A stretch of 64,000 nucleotides of DNA from Deroplatys truncata (taxonomy: Eukaryota > Arthropoda > Insecta > Mantodea > Mantidae), in contig CM060989.1 of NCBI GenBank assembly GCA_030765065.1, positions 65,006,001-65,070,000 of the forward strand, in the 5' to 3' direction. Of the stretch, positions 21,744 through 33,063 are shown piece after piece. The notes below the pieces were generated by a model that saw only the letters and a list, made by a program, of their open reading frames with translations, did not search any database and had not been told where the DNA came from. Made by a program: the position numbers and the translations under genes. Each line of letters starts with the position of its first letter. Position 1 is the stretch's first letter.

Positions 21744-22846
21744 ACCTACTGTCCATTCCAAACCAGAGTGCCTTTCACTGAAAACAAACTCTTTGTATTA
21801 TCCACGCGAAAGTAGTTCGCAATCCCCGCCCCTAATGGCTGCTTGTTCCCCTCTCACGTGCTTGTTGAACACTATTTAAATCTATAAAAGCGTACCCTGC
21901 CTGAGAATTATAGTTCAAAATGCAACCTGAGGTAACGATCTATTTTATAAGTCTGCGGAAATGAACATTTTACTTACGTTAATCATAATCCTCAGGCAAA
22001 GATGCAACACCCAAATCCGAATCCCCCGAAGATGATTCAGCTGCCATATCGGAATCAGAACTACTCTCCAAAATAATGACAAGCTTATCCACAATTCCAC
22101 AGCACTGTCGCACTTAAAACAAGTTACCACATTTTATCATCTTCTGTGTTCTATTATGTCTGTTTATATTCCCTGCTCGCTTTGGTTACACTTCTCACTG
22201 AAACGCCTGTAAAATGCGATATTAGTTTCGCAATATGCACTAATGCAAGTGCTGGGTATTTTTGTAATAGTGAGTTGAATATATGAAGAGCTGTTTGTTT
22301 TTCGCCACTCTTTAACTGTTTCCACAGTTTATTCGCACTACATGCACCTTCCTCTGCCATGTGAACTCAAATCCAACTGACTAAATCACAAGATTTGACC
22401 TGAGCTGAGCATATGCGTGCCTGTGTATTATGAATGACTTCGCTTATCATATTTCCTGTGTTACGCAAAGTGTTTATTCGGTACTCAGATAGTGCCTCTG
22501 GGAATTCATTGCGCGTTTCTTGTATATGTAAGATAGTGGCAGCCATGCATGCAGTTGGTATTAACAAGCAAGATATTCTCGGTGTTAGCGCAATAGCAGA
22601 TGAAAATCATATTTCGTAATCTCTTAACAGGTAGTATATATCCATTACCTTTAACGATGAGTTCTTATGATAACCGCAATAAAATGTGCAGTTCTATACC
22701 TTTTCTGCTCTAATATTTCATAATATAGTACATGTATTAAGGAACTATTTACGTTGGCGCGAGTGTATTCTTGAGTTTGTGGCAAGCAGAAGCACATGCT
22801 TCTGTTTACATCAGAGGGAACTCTTGGTTTGGAATGGACAATAGTG
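21744..22846 (-). mobile_element. TIR element with short helix-turn-helix-like ORF
   Basis: A left TIR (CTGTCCATTCCAAACCAGAG at about 21749) pairs with the right TIR (GTTTGGAATGGACAATAGTG ending 22846). The minus-strand ORF 22360-22154 (MAEEGACSANKLWKQLKSGE...) runs about 68 residues. It includes a KYPALALVHIAKLISHFTGV stretch followed by SVRSVTKASRE, consistent with a DNA-binding helix-turn-helix. A related ORF is in the element at 45295-46284. No DDE catalytic part remains. The target duplication is unclear because the termini are eroded. Confidence 0.65.
22154..22360 (-). CDS. Hypothetical helix-turn-helix-like fragment
   Basis: 68 codons, ATG to stop, inside a TIR element. Its core pattern (short GEK..., KYP.L....I.KL...FTGVS..S) matches the ORF at 45923-45723. 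Both look like N-terminal target-binding domains of a transposase whose catalytic half has been lost. I cannot name the family. Confidence 0.4.
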   Translation of the reverse strand: MAEEGACSANKLWKQLKSGEKQTALHIFNSLLQKYPALALVHIAKLISHFTGVSVRSVTKASREYKQT

Positions 22847-23791
22847 TGATTCTGTTTGCCCCACACATTTTGCTTTCATTTTTTTTATAGCGTCCTTAGA
22901 GATGCTTTGATTCATTCTGTTTTTGTCCTATACACTACTGTTTCTGAACACCAGGTAGCCTTAGCTGTTTCTTTTACTGACTTACTAACACTCGTTTTAC
23001 TTGAATAACCTTATTGCATTCATTATTATTTTGCTTTTCTTCTTGGTTTACCAACATTTTCTCTCTTCCTAGCTTCTTCCTTCATAAGTAGAAATATTTA
23101 TGTAAAATGTTAAATAGCCTACATGACACTTCACAGTGTATAAACGTACCCACTTCCTTACAACTGATGTTAACCTGACTTCTGCCTCGCACCTGGCCTG
23201 TTAGCTTAGATGGATGACTTTTGTTTGTTAGACACAATGAATACAAGATGTTACAGGATTCCGGCATCTTTTAAAAACTGTCTCCAACCCTCCTCAAAAT
23301 TTTCTCTCGCTTCGTCCCTTTGTAAACCCAATAACAAAAACGTTTCTCACTAACTGACTTTTCTACTGCATAGATATAGAATTTTCCAAATATATTTAAT
23401 TTAAAAAAAATTATAATGCTATCTTATTAAAGATAGAGAATTCGAACTGGGCAGATATCAGCATTGAAGTTTACTCCAGCTAAGAAAAAATATTATTAGT
23501 TACTGCGTAATAATCATAGAAACAGTAATTATCGGACTTTTACAGAAAAGCTCATTTTCTTTAGAAATTTGTGCCCACTGAAATCTCTGAAGGCTCTACA
23601 AATGCTGTAATCTGATAATGAAAAATATTCTGCATAGGTCAATGTGTTCAAAGCTGAAATGTATAACAATTGAGTATTTACACCATGTTATTAGCAACTG
23701 CGACAGCATGAGAGTAGAAAAGAATGAAGCTTGAAGAAGTGTTATTCTTCAATTTGCAGTTTGTAGATCACTTAATTATTTGGAGGAGTTT
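22847..23791. other. Intron, no feature seen
   Basis: AT-rich sequence with short open frames only. No recognised repeat termini. Confidence 0.35.
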
Positions 23792-24733
23792 GCCCCACAG
23801 TTGTACGCCAATTTGCGGAAGCTTTTGGTTATGTAAAATATTATTAAGGTTACGTAATGGAGATACACTTTGATGTTGTTTGATTTTTAGGACACCAAAC
23901 TTTATAGTGAAGATGATGCTTGTTTTTATGTAATATTATTAAAGTTATTTGCCTCGGCTGCTTTCAGTCGCACTATAGAAACACGAGTTCTTGTAGGGTT
24001 GTGATAAGACGCCACACAATTTACTTTTTAATTTTTTTACTTCTTTTTATTTCACTTTATATTTGCACATTTTATAAACACCACACTTTATAAAATAAAA
24101 CTGAGCACTTAATACATTTTTGGCGGAGAACACAAATTTTATCGTTTATACTTTACAACATTTTTACCCACAACTTTCACGTCTACTCTCTACAACTTCA
24201 TGTCCGCGACTCTTACGTCTGCTGTTTACTACATCTTGCCCGCGACTTACACGTCTGCTCTGTCTAATATCTTGCCTGAGACTGACTAGATTCAATGGTA
24301 AAAACCTTTAGCTTTGGTAATGCCATTCTCTTATTGGCTAATTCTAGTCCAATAGAATTTAAGTATTCAAACTAAAAATCTTTCTTTACTTTTGATTGGC
24401 TAATTCCAAACTGTAAGCAAAATTACGTTATTACTGATCTTTTCATAACCATTATTTTTAAATTCCAGATACATTATTGTCACCAAAATTACATTATTGC
24501 CTCATTATTAACATCCTAAAACATAGTATTCTCACAGTTTTTGCACTATTAGAGTTTATAAACATTTACATATCACTAATAAATACGTTTACAATAAAAA
24601 TAAGTATTTACAATTACTTTTTACAATTTATATAATAATTATATACATACTGTTTTTAAGGTGGGCTGTTATCGAATTTAATTAATAAAAAGATACAATT
24701 AATATCATTTAGGCATTAAAATACTGCCTCAAG
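23792..24733 (-). mobile_element. Second putative LTR region with degenerate PBS
   Basis: Plus 23792-23810 (GCCCCACAGTTGTACGCCA) is a degenerate version of the lysine tRNA 3' end seen at 19431, again followed by AATTTG. The 900 bp to its right contain the repeat block shared with 5700-6109 (24335-24733) and a triple 36-bp repeat. By analogy with 19453-20393 this may be a diverged LTR of the same group. The identity of the right-hand boundary and of the class remains inference. Confidence 0.4.
24175..24282. repeat. Three imperfect 36-bp tandem repeats
   Basis: Units share the pattern ..ACGTCTRCTCT...ACATCTTGCCCGCGAC. The + frame reads through all three as a 12-residue repeat of the form xxRLLxxTSCPRL. 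Since 36 is a multiple of 3 the reading could be coding, but there is no gene context, so I treat it as a minisatellite. Confidence 0.7.
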
Positions 24734-24971
24734 CTAATGGCAAAATGCACGTGTTAGAGATATCCCATTTACCTCCATACTGTCTTAAGGTTGAGACAAG
24801 CTTTAGGACAAAGTTTGTACTTGCTCTTACAGTCTCTAAATTAGTGCATTGAACAAAATGTTCAATAATGTTATCAGTGAAAATATTCTCTAAAGTGCTT
24901 CTTTCATGAGTAATGTTTTGTGCTTAGGCCCAAACAATATTCTTACAGTATTTTTTATTTTTGTTATACTA

Positions 24972-25175
24972 AATTTACTTGCAGTCAGGTTTTTATTCCA
25001 CATTGCTTTATTTTTAGTCACAAAATATTCATTACTAGTTTGAATCTCCTCCATTTTTTGTTCTGAGCTATGTATTGTTACCATTGTCTTCAATAATTTC
25101 TTCTTATGATGGATCTACTTTAAAAATATCCACTTCCGGTTGCTCTTCAGCTTTAGCTTGAGTGAAAGGACTTCA
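24972..25175 (-). repeat. Left arm of a 205-bp inverted duplication
   Basis: Reading the minus strand from 25175 gives TGAAGTCCTTTCACTCAAGC and onwards, nearly identical to the right arm at 25961-26165. The minus strand has a short frame (SSEQKMEEIQTSNEYFVTKN...). The sequence is not otherwise recognised. Confidence 0.85.
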
Positions 25176-25687
25176 GTCAGGCAATTTTGATTTTTAACTT
25201 GTGCACAGTCCATAAAAAAAAGAAATAAGAACAGTAATTGTGACTAAAGTCGTTAAGGAAAAGTGATTAAAGACAATCTTAAATTCTAATGAAATGGTAA
25301 ATAATTAAGAAAATATAAGCAATTAGATGTACTTACGTAATTATACCTGTGGTGTATTTTGTTCACCTGAAGACATAGCTTCATCTATTCGCACACAGTT
25401 CAAATAATAACGGTGTCAGCTATAATGTCATTACCTGTGGCCATTCAAGAATGGTTTAGATGGCTCTACAATTGAAATAATATCTTTAGTAAAGGTGATA
25501 TATTTTATACACCAGCATGTGTTAACTTAAGAGAACAGTTAAGAGAAATTAAGGAATGTTTTATGTAGCACTGAATCCATTTTCTATTAAATTCCAATAA
25601 TTGTAAGACTTGGAAAGATGATGAGACTGTCCTTATATATAGGAAACAGTCTTATTCGGGTTACCAAAAATCGAAGATTGCTTAAAA

Positions 25688-25949
25688 ATTAAATTGTTTT
25701 ATTTATGGACACAGTTTAACTGCTGTGGTCCTTAGCATTCCATTCAATATTGGTGTTAAAGACTGGTATTTTGCTCAGAGGCCTCTTTATAAGGCTTGAA
25801 GTGCTTTTACGTGCCGTAAATCTAGACAAGCGACCACCAGGTTTACTTCCCTTCCGAAGGAAGCCGTGCTAAGGATTTTTACGCCCTAAAAAAATCCATC
25901 ATACTCCGCCAAGTTTGAACCATGACCTTGGGAACTAGAGGCTAACTAG
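25688..25949 (-). repeat. tRNA-derived SINE copy, 5' head truncated
   Basis: Contains the family's tail (AAATAAAACAATTT on the minus strand), the CTCTGAGCAAAAT block and the GGGCGTAAAAATCCTTAGC block. The A-box region is rearranged (GAGGCTAACTAGAGGCTAGAG), a short local duplication. It abuts the right arm of the inverted duplication at 25961. Confidence 0.75.
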
Positions 25950-25960
25950 AGGCTAGAGAG

Positions 25961-26165
25961 TGAAGTCCTTTCACTCAAGCTAAAGCTGAAGAGCAACCGG
26001 AAGAAGTGGATATTTTTAAAGTAGATCCATCATAAGAAGAAATTATTGAAGACAATGGTAACAATACATAGCTCAGAACAAAAAATGGAGGAGATTCAAA
26101 CTAGTAATGAATATTTTGTGACTAAAAATAAAGCAATGTGGAATAAAAACCTGACTGTAAGTAAA
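25961..26165 (+). repeat. Right arm of a 205-bp inverted duplication
   Basis: Inverse complement of 24972-25175 with only a few differences by eye. The 785-bp spacer includes the SINE at 25688-25949. A transcript across both arms (the U2SURP pre-mRNA spans them) could fold into ~200 bp of duplex. Confidence 0.85.
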
Positions 26166-26365
26166 CCACTACACTATGAAGGACAACACAAAGATGGCTG
26201 ATGCCACATGTCAGGACATTTAACATTTTAACTTGAATCACTAGATATATAACCAGAGAAATTACTAAACAACCTAAAAAGACATACTATTTGGGTTTTC
26301 TATTAGTATTATGAGGTTTATCAATTTATCACATATTTCATGTCATTAGTACATTAAAACTGTAA

Positions 26366-27654
26366 GAGCCAGTTTCACCACTGATGTTAAAAATACTTTA
26401 ACATCTTGTTTGTTAACAAGGTGTTCAAAGTTTAACATAAGGTTAAAACTCTTGTGTTTGGTCAAACTTTTACAGCAAATTGTTAACTAACATTTTGTTA
26501 TCGTCAAAGACAACTGCGAACGCTAGCTTTGAGGGCAGTGGCCGAACTACACTGCTTCTGAACGTACTCCGATGCACTTTTGTCTACGTATTGCCGCACT
26601 CTGTGTCAGTAGCCGACAGCTATTAACATTTATGGCAATGGTCATGTGATGTTCCTGATTGTTTGAGGTTACAATCATGATGACAGCTGAAGTAAATGTT
26701 TCACCATTTGAAATGTATTAATTAACATCTGGTTAATAAGTATAGACATATTATCAAGTGCGAAAAAACTAACGATGTTACATTAAAGGATAAGATTGTA
26801 GCCTGGGACAAAATCCACAAGTAATTTAATTGGAATGAATGCGTTTCTCTTAAGTCCAGTAAGCAACTGTGGCAATGCACCAGAAATGTTAGGTCAAAGA
26901 GCCTTTAAGACGGTCTAAAACTGGTGGTGGACACTGCATTGAAACTTCAGTGGACAAAATTGTGTTTTCGCAAATTAGTCAAGCACACCCAGAAAAAAAT
27001 ACTGTTTGCTTCTTGAAGCAGTTGCTTTGGAAACCTTCCGGATAAACCCACAAACGGTAGCTTTGCAAATACCAACCGTATCACAAGTAAATGAAAAATG
27101 TTGGTAGCATAAAATCTAAATAACTAATTAACACTTGTAGCATAGGAGAAAAAGGCATGCTTCTGTTGGTAGTATTCTAGCAGCTTCTCGTATTTTCCAT
27201 AAAACCATGCTCATGATCCCTTGGACAGTCTTTATTACTTTAAAAATTCCTCCTTTTGCAGGGTTTCAAATTTATTATGCTTACGACTACTACGGAGACC
27301 GGGAGATCCGTGGTTCAAATCCCGGCTATGGCATTGAATTTTTCAGTCATCTGATTCTACCTTTCCAACCATGTCCAACACACGGCTTGTGTGAAAGAAC
27401 AATTAATTTGACTACTCTTCTATTAGGAATATGTTAAAAAAATGCCAATTGTAGCAAACTCGCATCAACAGTTTGACTTGTGGCAATCATTTTCCAACTT
27501 CTAACATTTGTTAAATGCCTTAACACAGGGGTATGGGGATGTTAGCACTGACTTTAACACATTTTTAAAGTTAACATTGTTTGATGAAACAGAATTTGTG
27601 TTAAATCAGTTTAACATTGTGTTAAAGTTTAACATCTGTTGGTGAAACTGGCCC
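26366..27654. mobile_element. PIF/Harbinger-like element with TAA target duplication
   Basis: Both ends carry a ~25-bp inverted repeat of the GGCCAGTTTCACCA type (left from 26366, right ending 27654), followed inward by ATGTTAAA. The flanks are TAA (26363-26365 and 27655-27657), a TWA duplication as expected for PIF/Harbinger. Inside, around 26790-26920, a broken + frame reads AWDKIHK.FN.NECV..KS.KQLWQC.RN.RSK, resembling the Myb/SANT-like DNA-binding protein that Harbinger elements encode. No DDE transposase remains. The central part has a tRNA-like B-box (27311-27325), perhaps a SINE piece inserted later. Confidence 0.8.
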
Positions 27655-27929
27655 TAAATGTATGTATTTGTAATAGGTTCTTTAGTATATGTATAAAAAA
27701 AAATTGCCTGATGCCATGATTATTTTTTTGTAGAGCATGGCTTTTGACACATTTCTGAACTCTATGGCTGCATGCATGTCAGCTTAGGCCAGTCAAATGA
27801 CCTTAAGAAAAATGGCTAAAGCTGCATAATTGGCTATGTGTGCCATATATTTTATTATCATTGGTTCCATAGGAGTGATGAAATTTTGGGTCATGACACT
27901 AAAGTATCCAATTCCTTATTGTGAAATCA

Positions 27930-28040
27930 TAAAAAGCTTCCAAACAGATTGGCCAGTGTACGGGATTTGAACCTGAGACCACCTGAATGCTAGCTATACC
28001 TGCTTGAAGTAACTAAGGCATAGGAAACAAATTGCTCTAT
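27930..28040 (-). repeat. Possible tRNA-related SINE fragment, different family
   Basis: The minus strand reads GGTTCAAATCCCGTACACTGG, a canonical B-box and T-arm, preceded by a variable stretch and an A-box-like TAGTTACTTCAAGCAGG. No full tRNA cloverleaf can be drawn and there is no clear tail, so it is not called as a tRNA gene. Confidence 0.35.
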
Positions 28041-28248
28041 CATGCATGGCCAGTTCTTTGATTTTACAAATTTATTTACCAATAAGTATACAGTTACAAA
28101 TAAATATATACAACACACTTAAATTCTAGTGTAGCATTCATTGGTCCTGTAAACTCCTCTACCTATAAGTGGCATGCATTATAGTGGCCCTATAGAGGTT
28201 AAAATATGGGAGACCCAAAGCTTTAGTGATCAGTCGATATGCAAAGTA

Positions 28249-29508
28249 CAAGGGCAGTCCCAGAAGTACCCGACCTGACGTATATATATATATAGAGTTG
28301 TTGTTTCAAACAAATGACTATGGTAGAAAGCACCACCCTTATAAAGCTTAAGTTTGACGATGCTATGTTGTTTAGTAATTGTTTGGCAGCCATTAATAGT
28401 GAACACACTCAGCAAATTTGTAAACATGGATAAAACTGGCAATACAATACTTTCATTTGAAAGTTCTTAGTCCAACTAATATTACAGCTGAGCTCAATTC
28501 TACTTGGGGGGAGTCTGCTCCTTCTTTTACAACAGTAAAATATTGGGGGCAGAGTTTAAGTGAGGTCATACGAGCTGCCAAGACGAACATTGCAGTGGTC
28601 GACCAAATGATGTGACCATGCCAGAAATTGTGAAGAAAATCCACAAAATGGTATTGGATGACTGTCGACTGAAAGTGCATGAGCTAGCAGAAGTGCTGTA
28701 CATCGTGTACTAACTAAAAATTTAGACATGAGAAAGCTGTGTGCAAAATGGGTGCCATGTTTACTCACAGTGGAACAAAAGCAGCATCGTGAAGATGTTT
28801 TCGAGTGTTTGGTGATGTTTCGCTTCAATAAAGCCAAGTTTTTGCGTTGGTTCATAATCATGGATGAAACATGGGTCCATCACTTCACACCTGAGACAAA
28901 GGAACAGTCAAAACAGTGAATTTAAAGGGGAGAATCGGCTCCAAAGAAGACGAAGACAGTTCCATCTGCAGCAAGGTCATGGCGTCAGTTTTTTGGGATG
29001 TGCGTGGAATAATTTTCATTGATTATCTTCAAAAAGGAAAAGCAATCAATGGTGAGTATTATGCAAACTTATTGCAGTGTTTGAATGATGAAATCAAGCA
29101 AAACCACGGCCGCATTTAGCGAAAAAGAAAGTTCTGTTTTGTCAAGACAATGCACCAGTTCACACATCCATTATTGCCATAGCCAAAATCAATGAGTTAA
29201 AGTTTGAATTGCTTCCTTATGCACCCTATACGCCAGACTTAGCCCCCTTCTGATTATTTTCTGTTTCCAAAGTTCAAGAAATGTCTTGGTGGCAAAAGAT
29301 TTGCCAACAATGAGGAGGTGGAGTTTGCAGTTGATGGCTATTTTGCAGAACTTGACGTTTCTCACTATAAACAGGGTATCGAAGCTATTGAACATTGCTG
29401 GGAAAAGTGTATCGAGCAGAAAGGAGACTATGTAGAGAAATAAAGATGTTTTTTCCCAAAATGTTTGTGTTTTCTTTGTTAGGTCGGTTACTTGTGGGAC
29501 ATCTCTTG
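28249..29508 (+). mobile_element. Mariner relic (same family as 41265-43647)
   Basis: Inverted termini of ~30 bp (left CAAGGGCAGTCCCAGAAGTA, right CTTGTGGGACATCTCTTG), flanked by TA at 28247-28248 and 29509-29510. Reading in several frames, blocks from a mariner transposase appear in order: MPEIVKKIHKMVLDD, FIIMDETWVHHFTPETKEQ (first Asp region, 28840-28900), VMASVFWDVRGIIFID, CQDNAPVHTSIIAIAK (second Asp, about 29140), APYTPDLAPF (third region) and the C-terminal YKQGIEAI.H. Many frameshifts and stops make it inactive. A (TA)n tract lies near its left end (28281-28294). Confidence 0.88.
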
Positions 29509-29510
29509 TA

Positions 29511-29732
29511 TGGACCACTGCAACCTATAAAAAGGCAACCTAACAAATATAATTAACTTTATAATACATGTAACAGATGCATATTGAACAGTTCCCAATT
29601 ACAAATGGAACCTAACATTTCAAATATCATCAGATTCTAGTGACTTATCTCATAGTGGTGGGAAAATGTCAGATTTTTACTTAAGTACCTTCAGTAAAAT
29701 GTAACCACTATTCTTGCAATAGGATATAAATA
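29511..29732. other. Intron between mariner and pogo/Tigger element
   Basis: Unremarkable AT-rich sequence. No feature is supported. Confidence 0.4.
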
Positions 29733-30872
29733 CAGTAGAATCTCGTTAGTACGTTTTTGCAGGGACCTAAGGATTTGGACGTCATAGGCGGGAAAACGTG
29801 TTAACGAAAATGCAAAATCTGCAATTTAAGAACATAGGTAATAAAAATCTAATAATTACTACGTCTCCATGGGCAATTTAAATCGATTTTGAGTACAATT
29901 TCATACTGAATACGATCCGCGTTTCCATGTTAAATTCAATATGTTTAAATGGATTTGGATACACAAAGCCTGAGAATAAATAATTCAAGCTTTTATTTTG
30001 GTCAACTTGGATTTTTTAGGTTATGAATGTTTTTGAGAAAATAAATTGCGAATTGTGGAAGCGGCAATAGTGGTTTTGCTGTGTGTTTTATTACACACGT
30101 GATAACAATTTCTGCTAAAAAAGAAAAAATTGAGCGTGCATCGTGTTAAGAGTACAATAGACGATATCTGTGGTGTATACAAGACGATTTGAATACGGAG
30201 GTGTTTCCATGCAATAAATTTCGTTCCGGTCCTCTTCTGATCCTATTTTCCAAGAGAAAAGTTTTGTTTTAGTATTTTTCCCTTCTTTAAAAACAGTTTC
30301 AATCAATTTAGGTTTGCTAACAATCGTGTTTAAGGTTGACGGAGGAATGTTTAACTTCCGCACTATATCGACATGTTTTATATTTGGATTGTATTACATC
30401 AAGGATTTTCAGTTTTTCACTGTTGGTTATTTACCTACTACACTTTCTTTTTTTCATTATAAATGAAAAGTTAAAATATAATCTATGGTTGTTTGGTCAT
30501 CACTCAACATTAGAAACTATCGTTAGCGTTTACCGCGTTTACCACGCCCACAGAAATCGTGTCACACAAATATTTAAATGAATATATGTGATTGGCTGCC
30601 GATATCCACCCCGTGACCAAGGATTGACCAAAGTAGCAAATGAGGACGTCAAACTATGAACGTGTTAAACGCCTATTCCCACTGTACCGATCAAGGATTG
30701 GCCAAAACAGTGAATGAGGACGTCAAACTTCAAACGTAGTAAGCGGGACCGGGAAAACGCACTAAGCAAACATTATTTATTATATTTGGTGATTTGGTAC
30801 CGGGACTTTTATAATTCAACGTAATACACGGGAAAACGTGTTAATGAGGAACGTGCTAACGAGATTCCACTG
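29733..30872 (-). mobile_element. Pogo/Tigger-like DNA transposon, internally deleted, copy 1
   Basis: Ends CAGTAGAATCTCGTTAG (left) and the inverse of CAGTGGAATCTCGTTAG (right), flanked by TA (29731-29732 and 30873-30874). The CAGT..AATCTCG terminus and TA duplication fit the pogo/Tigger branch of Tc1/mariner. The minus strand frame 30363-30115 begins MRKLNIPPSTLNTIVSK, the CENP-B-type helix-turn-helix (family knowledge), and is then lost. The DDE domain is absent. A direct repeat of ~50 bp (..ACCAAGGATTGACCAAAGTA.. and ..ATCAAGGATTGGCCAAAACA..) lies at about 30605-30735. A second copy sits at 39424-40578. Confidence 0.88.
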
Positions 30873-31134
30873 TAATGGAATTATAGTGATTTTAATGCTT
30901 GAATTGCTAAGGGCAAAATTTATTGAGTTTTTGTTATTTCATATTGATGAAACGCTGTAATTTGACCACAGCATATTAGCTGAAGAGACATTCCTCGGGT
31001 CATTTGAATCCATTTACTGTCAGATGTGTTTAAAACAGATGTTCAAACTTGCACTTCCCATAGGGCGAAGCGGCAAAATATCTACTTTGGAAAATATGTT
31101 AATTGTATTCTGCATTTTCCTTTCTTTCTTCTAG

Positions 31135-31379
31135 GCTGAGAAAGGAGAGAAGGAAAGTGAACGTGAACGTGAGAGAGAACGAGAACGTGAACGAGAAAGA
31201 GAGAGAGTAGAAGCTGAGAAGGAAGTACAACAGGAAGTGACAGATCGAGAGAGGCAGCAGTCATCAGGATCTTTAGATAGACGGAGACGGGCTGAGCGAG
31301 AGAGCAGTCGAAGTGAACGCAGCAGCAGGCGATCCTCCTCTCCAGATGAAAACTACTATCACCGTAGTGAAAGAGACTC
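31135..31379 (+). CDS. U2SURP: U2SURP exon, Arg/Glu-rich and SR region
   Basis: The acceptor TTTCTTTCTTCTAG ends at 31134. The exon starts in phase 0 (AEKGEKESEREREREREREREREREx pattern) and shows a charged coiled repeat of alternating Arg and Glu. This passes into EVQQEVTDRERQQSSGSLDR and then an Arg/Ser stretch (ERSSRRSSSPDENYYHRS). It ends with TC of a Ser codon before GTGAGT. In orthologs the same order holds: cwf21, charged helix, RS tail. Low-complexity arginine codons (CGT, CGA, AGA) are mixed, as expected for real coding and unlike a simple repeat expansion. Confidence 0.9.
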
Positions 31380-31967
31380 GTGAGTATCGTGTGTACTTTC
31401 AGGGTTTGCTTGTTGACCTTATTACTGCTTAGAGTCAGTCCACCTGACCATTTTTCATCCTCTGCTTCCCTGACAAAGCAGATAGCTTCCTTTCTTTAAA
31501 TATGTAGATATTTGTTTCTATACTCATATTTTTTCCAGAAAGGCTGTGTATTTTGTCATTAATATCTGCCTTCCATTTGGCATACATTAAAGGCTGGTTC
31601 ACAATAACCTAATAAAGGAAGCAAGACAGCATACAACATTTTAGTTTACATTACCCGGTAATGAGAACGGGAAAGCACATCCACCATATTGATAGCAAAG
31701 TGGAAAGTCGATTTTGCACATTAGGAAATCATTTCTTCATAACTGACCAATAATATTTTTTCACCTGCTTCCAATTCAGCCAATGAAATTCAGATTAGTC
31801 GCCGTCAAAATTTGGTATAGTAAATATTTTCTAAATGCAGATCCATTACTATTTCCCATTCCTTAATTCTACTCTCACTTTGAAATCCCGCCTCCAGAAA
31901 TTTATACCAAATTCCTGCGCCAGTCGATCTACAGCTGATCAGGGAAACGAAAGCTTCTGAAAATTAA
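31380..31967. other. Start of U2SURP intron, no feature
   Basis: Intron beginning GTGAGTATCG. No repeat termini recognised. Confidence 0.4.
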
Positions 31968-32251
31968 AACTTAAGTTTTATTTATGGACACTCTTCAACT
32001 GCTGTGGTCCTTAGCGTCCCATTCTATATTGGGCGTGAAATACCGGAAATTTTGCTCAGAGGCCTCTATCAGGCTTGAGGTTCTTTTATGTGCCATAAAT
32101 CTACGACACAGGACCACCGGCTTTACTTCCCTTCCGAAGGAAGCTATGTTAAGGATTTTTACGCCCGAGAAAATCCATCGCCCTCCGCTGGGTTTGAACC
32201 CGTGACCTTGGAAACTAGAGGCTAGCATGGTAACCACTACACCACAGAGGG
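31968..32251 (-). repeat. tRNA-derived SINE, full length
   Basis: The best-preserved minus-strand copy. Head CTCTGTGGTGTAGTGGTTAC (A-box) near 32250-32231, B-box GGTTCAAACCC near 32190-32200, body through AAAATCCTTA, CTCTGAGCAAAA and AGAATGGGACG, and tail TCCATAAATAAAA at about 31985-31975. Confidence 0.85.
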
Positions 32252-32373
32252 TGATGATTCTGAAACATGTTCTGTATAAATTGCAGAGTAAGTGAAGCAA
32301 ACGTGTCCCAAATTTGACTCCTAATGCTTAAATTTTGAACTTTGCCTTTACTATTACAAAGCTTCTAAAAAAA

Positions 32374-32550
32374 TCTGATGTGTTACACTCAGACGACTTT
32401 CTCTACTCTTTTACAAGTTATTTTTACAAACGCTTATTCTCCATATGGTTCATGTTTATCGAGATGTTAATTTTATTGCTAATTTTCTCGTAGATGCAAG
32501 AAATACAAAACTTCCCCTACTTACTATACATAGTAGAGAAAAAGGTATAG
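32374..32550 (-). repeat. GT-microsatellite family, internally deleted (both ends only)
   Basis: The 177-bp unit joins the TCTGATGTGTTACACTC end directly to the other end (CTATACATAGTAGAGAAA), losing ~680 bp including the (GT)n tract. Retention of precisely both termini argues that these ends define a mobile unit. Confidence 0.75.
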
Positions 32551-33063
32551 TACAGGGTATCTAATATATTATTTTGAAACTGTTCTTTTTATCTCAATAT
32601 AATTTACACCAGGAAGTATGTGAATAACACACACTATAATGTTCAAAGATCTGTGTCTGTTTCTTAGAAATGTTCTTTTGTGTAATGTATGTTGTAACAT
32701 ACAGCAGGATGAAGGGGAGGCTAGGAAATGCAAGTCTCAAAAAGTATATTGTTTTCCTTGTTTGCTTTTTGGCAGAATTCTCATCAAAATGAGAAGGAAG
32801 TATTGGTCTGTTGTATATTATGCACTGATGTAGTAGATGTGGGGCCAGGATCAAAATTACTCACCTCTGCTCAGCTAGGTGCACTGTTGTCTGCAGTATC
32901 ACTTGTGCCACTCTTGCTCTCACTTGCATTTATACATGAATTCTCACATATATCACTGCAAACAAAATCTGACAACTTTTGTTCAACAAAGCTACAATTT
33001 CTTTGTGTCAACCCTTTCTTTCTTGCCATTATGTGGAAAAACGAAATAAAATCTGGCTTACTA
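32551..33063. other. Intron, no feature seen
   Basis: Contains overlapping open frames (for example 32728-33099, 123 codons) without family resemblance, biased composition or start context. Judged spurious. Confidence 0.35.

Noticed and set aside
24175-24282. Possible CRISPR-like spaced repeats
   Set aside because: Three contiguous imperfect 36-bp units with no spacers, in a eukaryotic intron; a minisatellite.
27295-27345. Candidate tRNA gene (GGTTCAAATCCCGGC)
   Set aside because: The T-arm is good but no matching acceptor stem, D-arm or anticodon arm can be drawn; more likely a SINE piece inside the Harbinger element.
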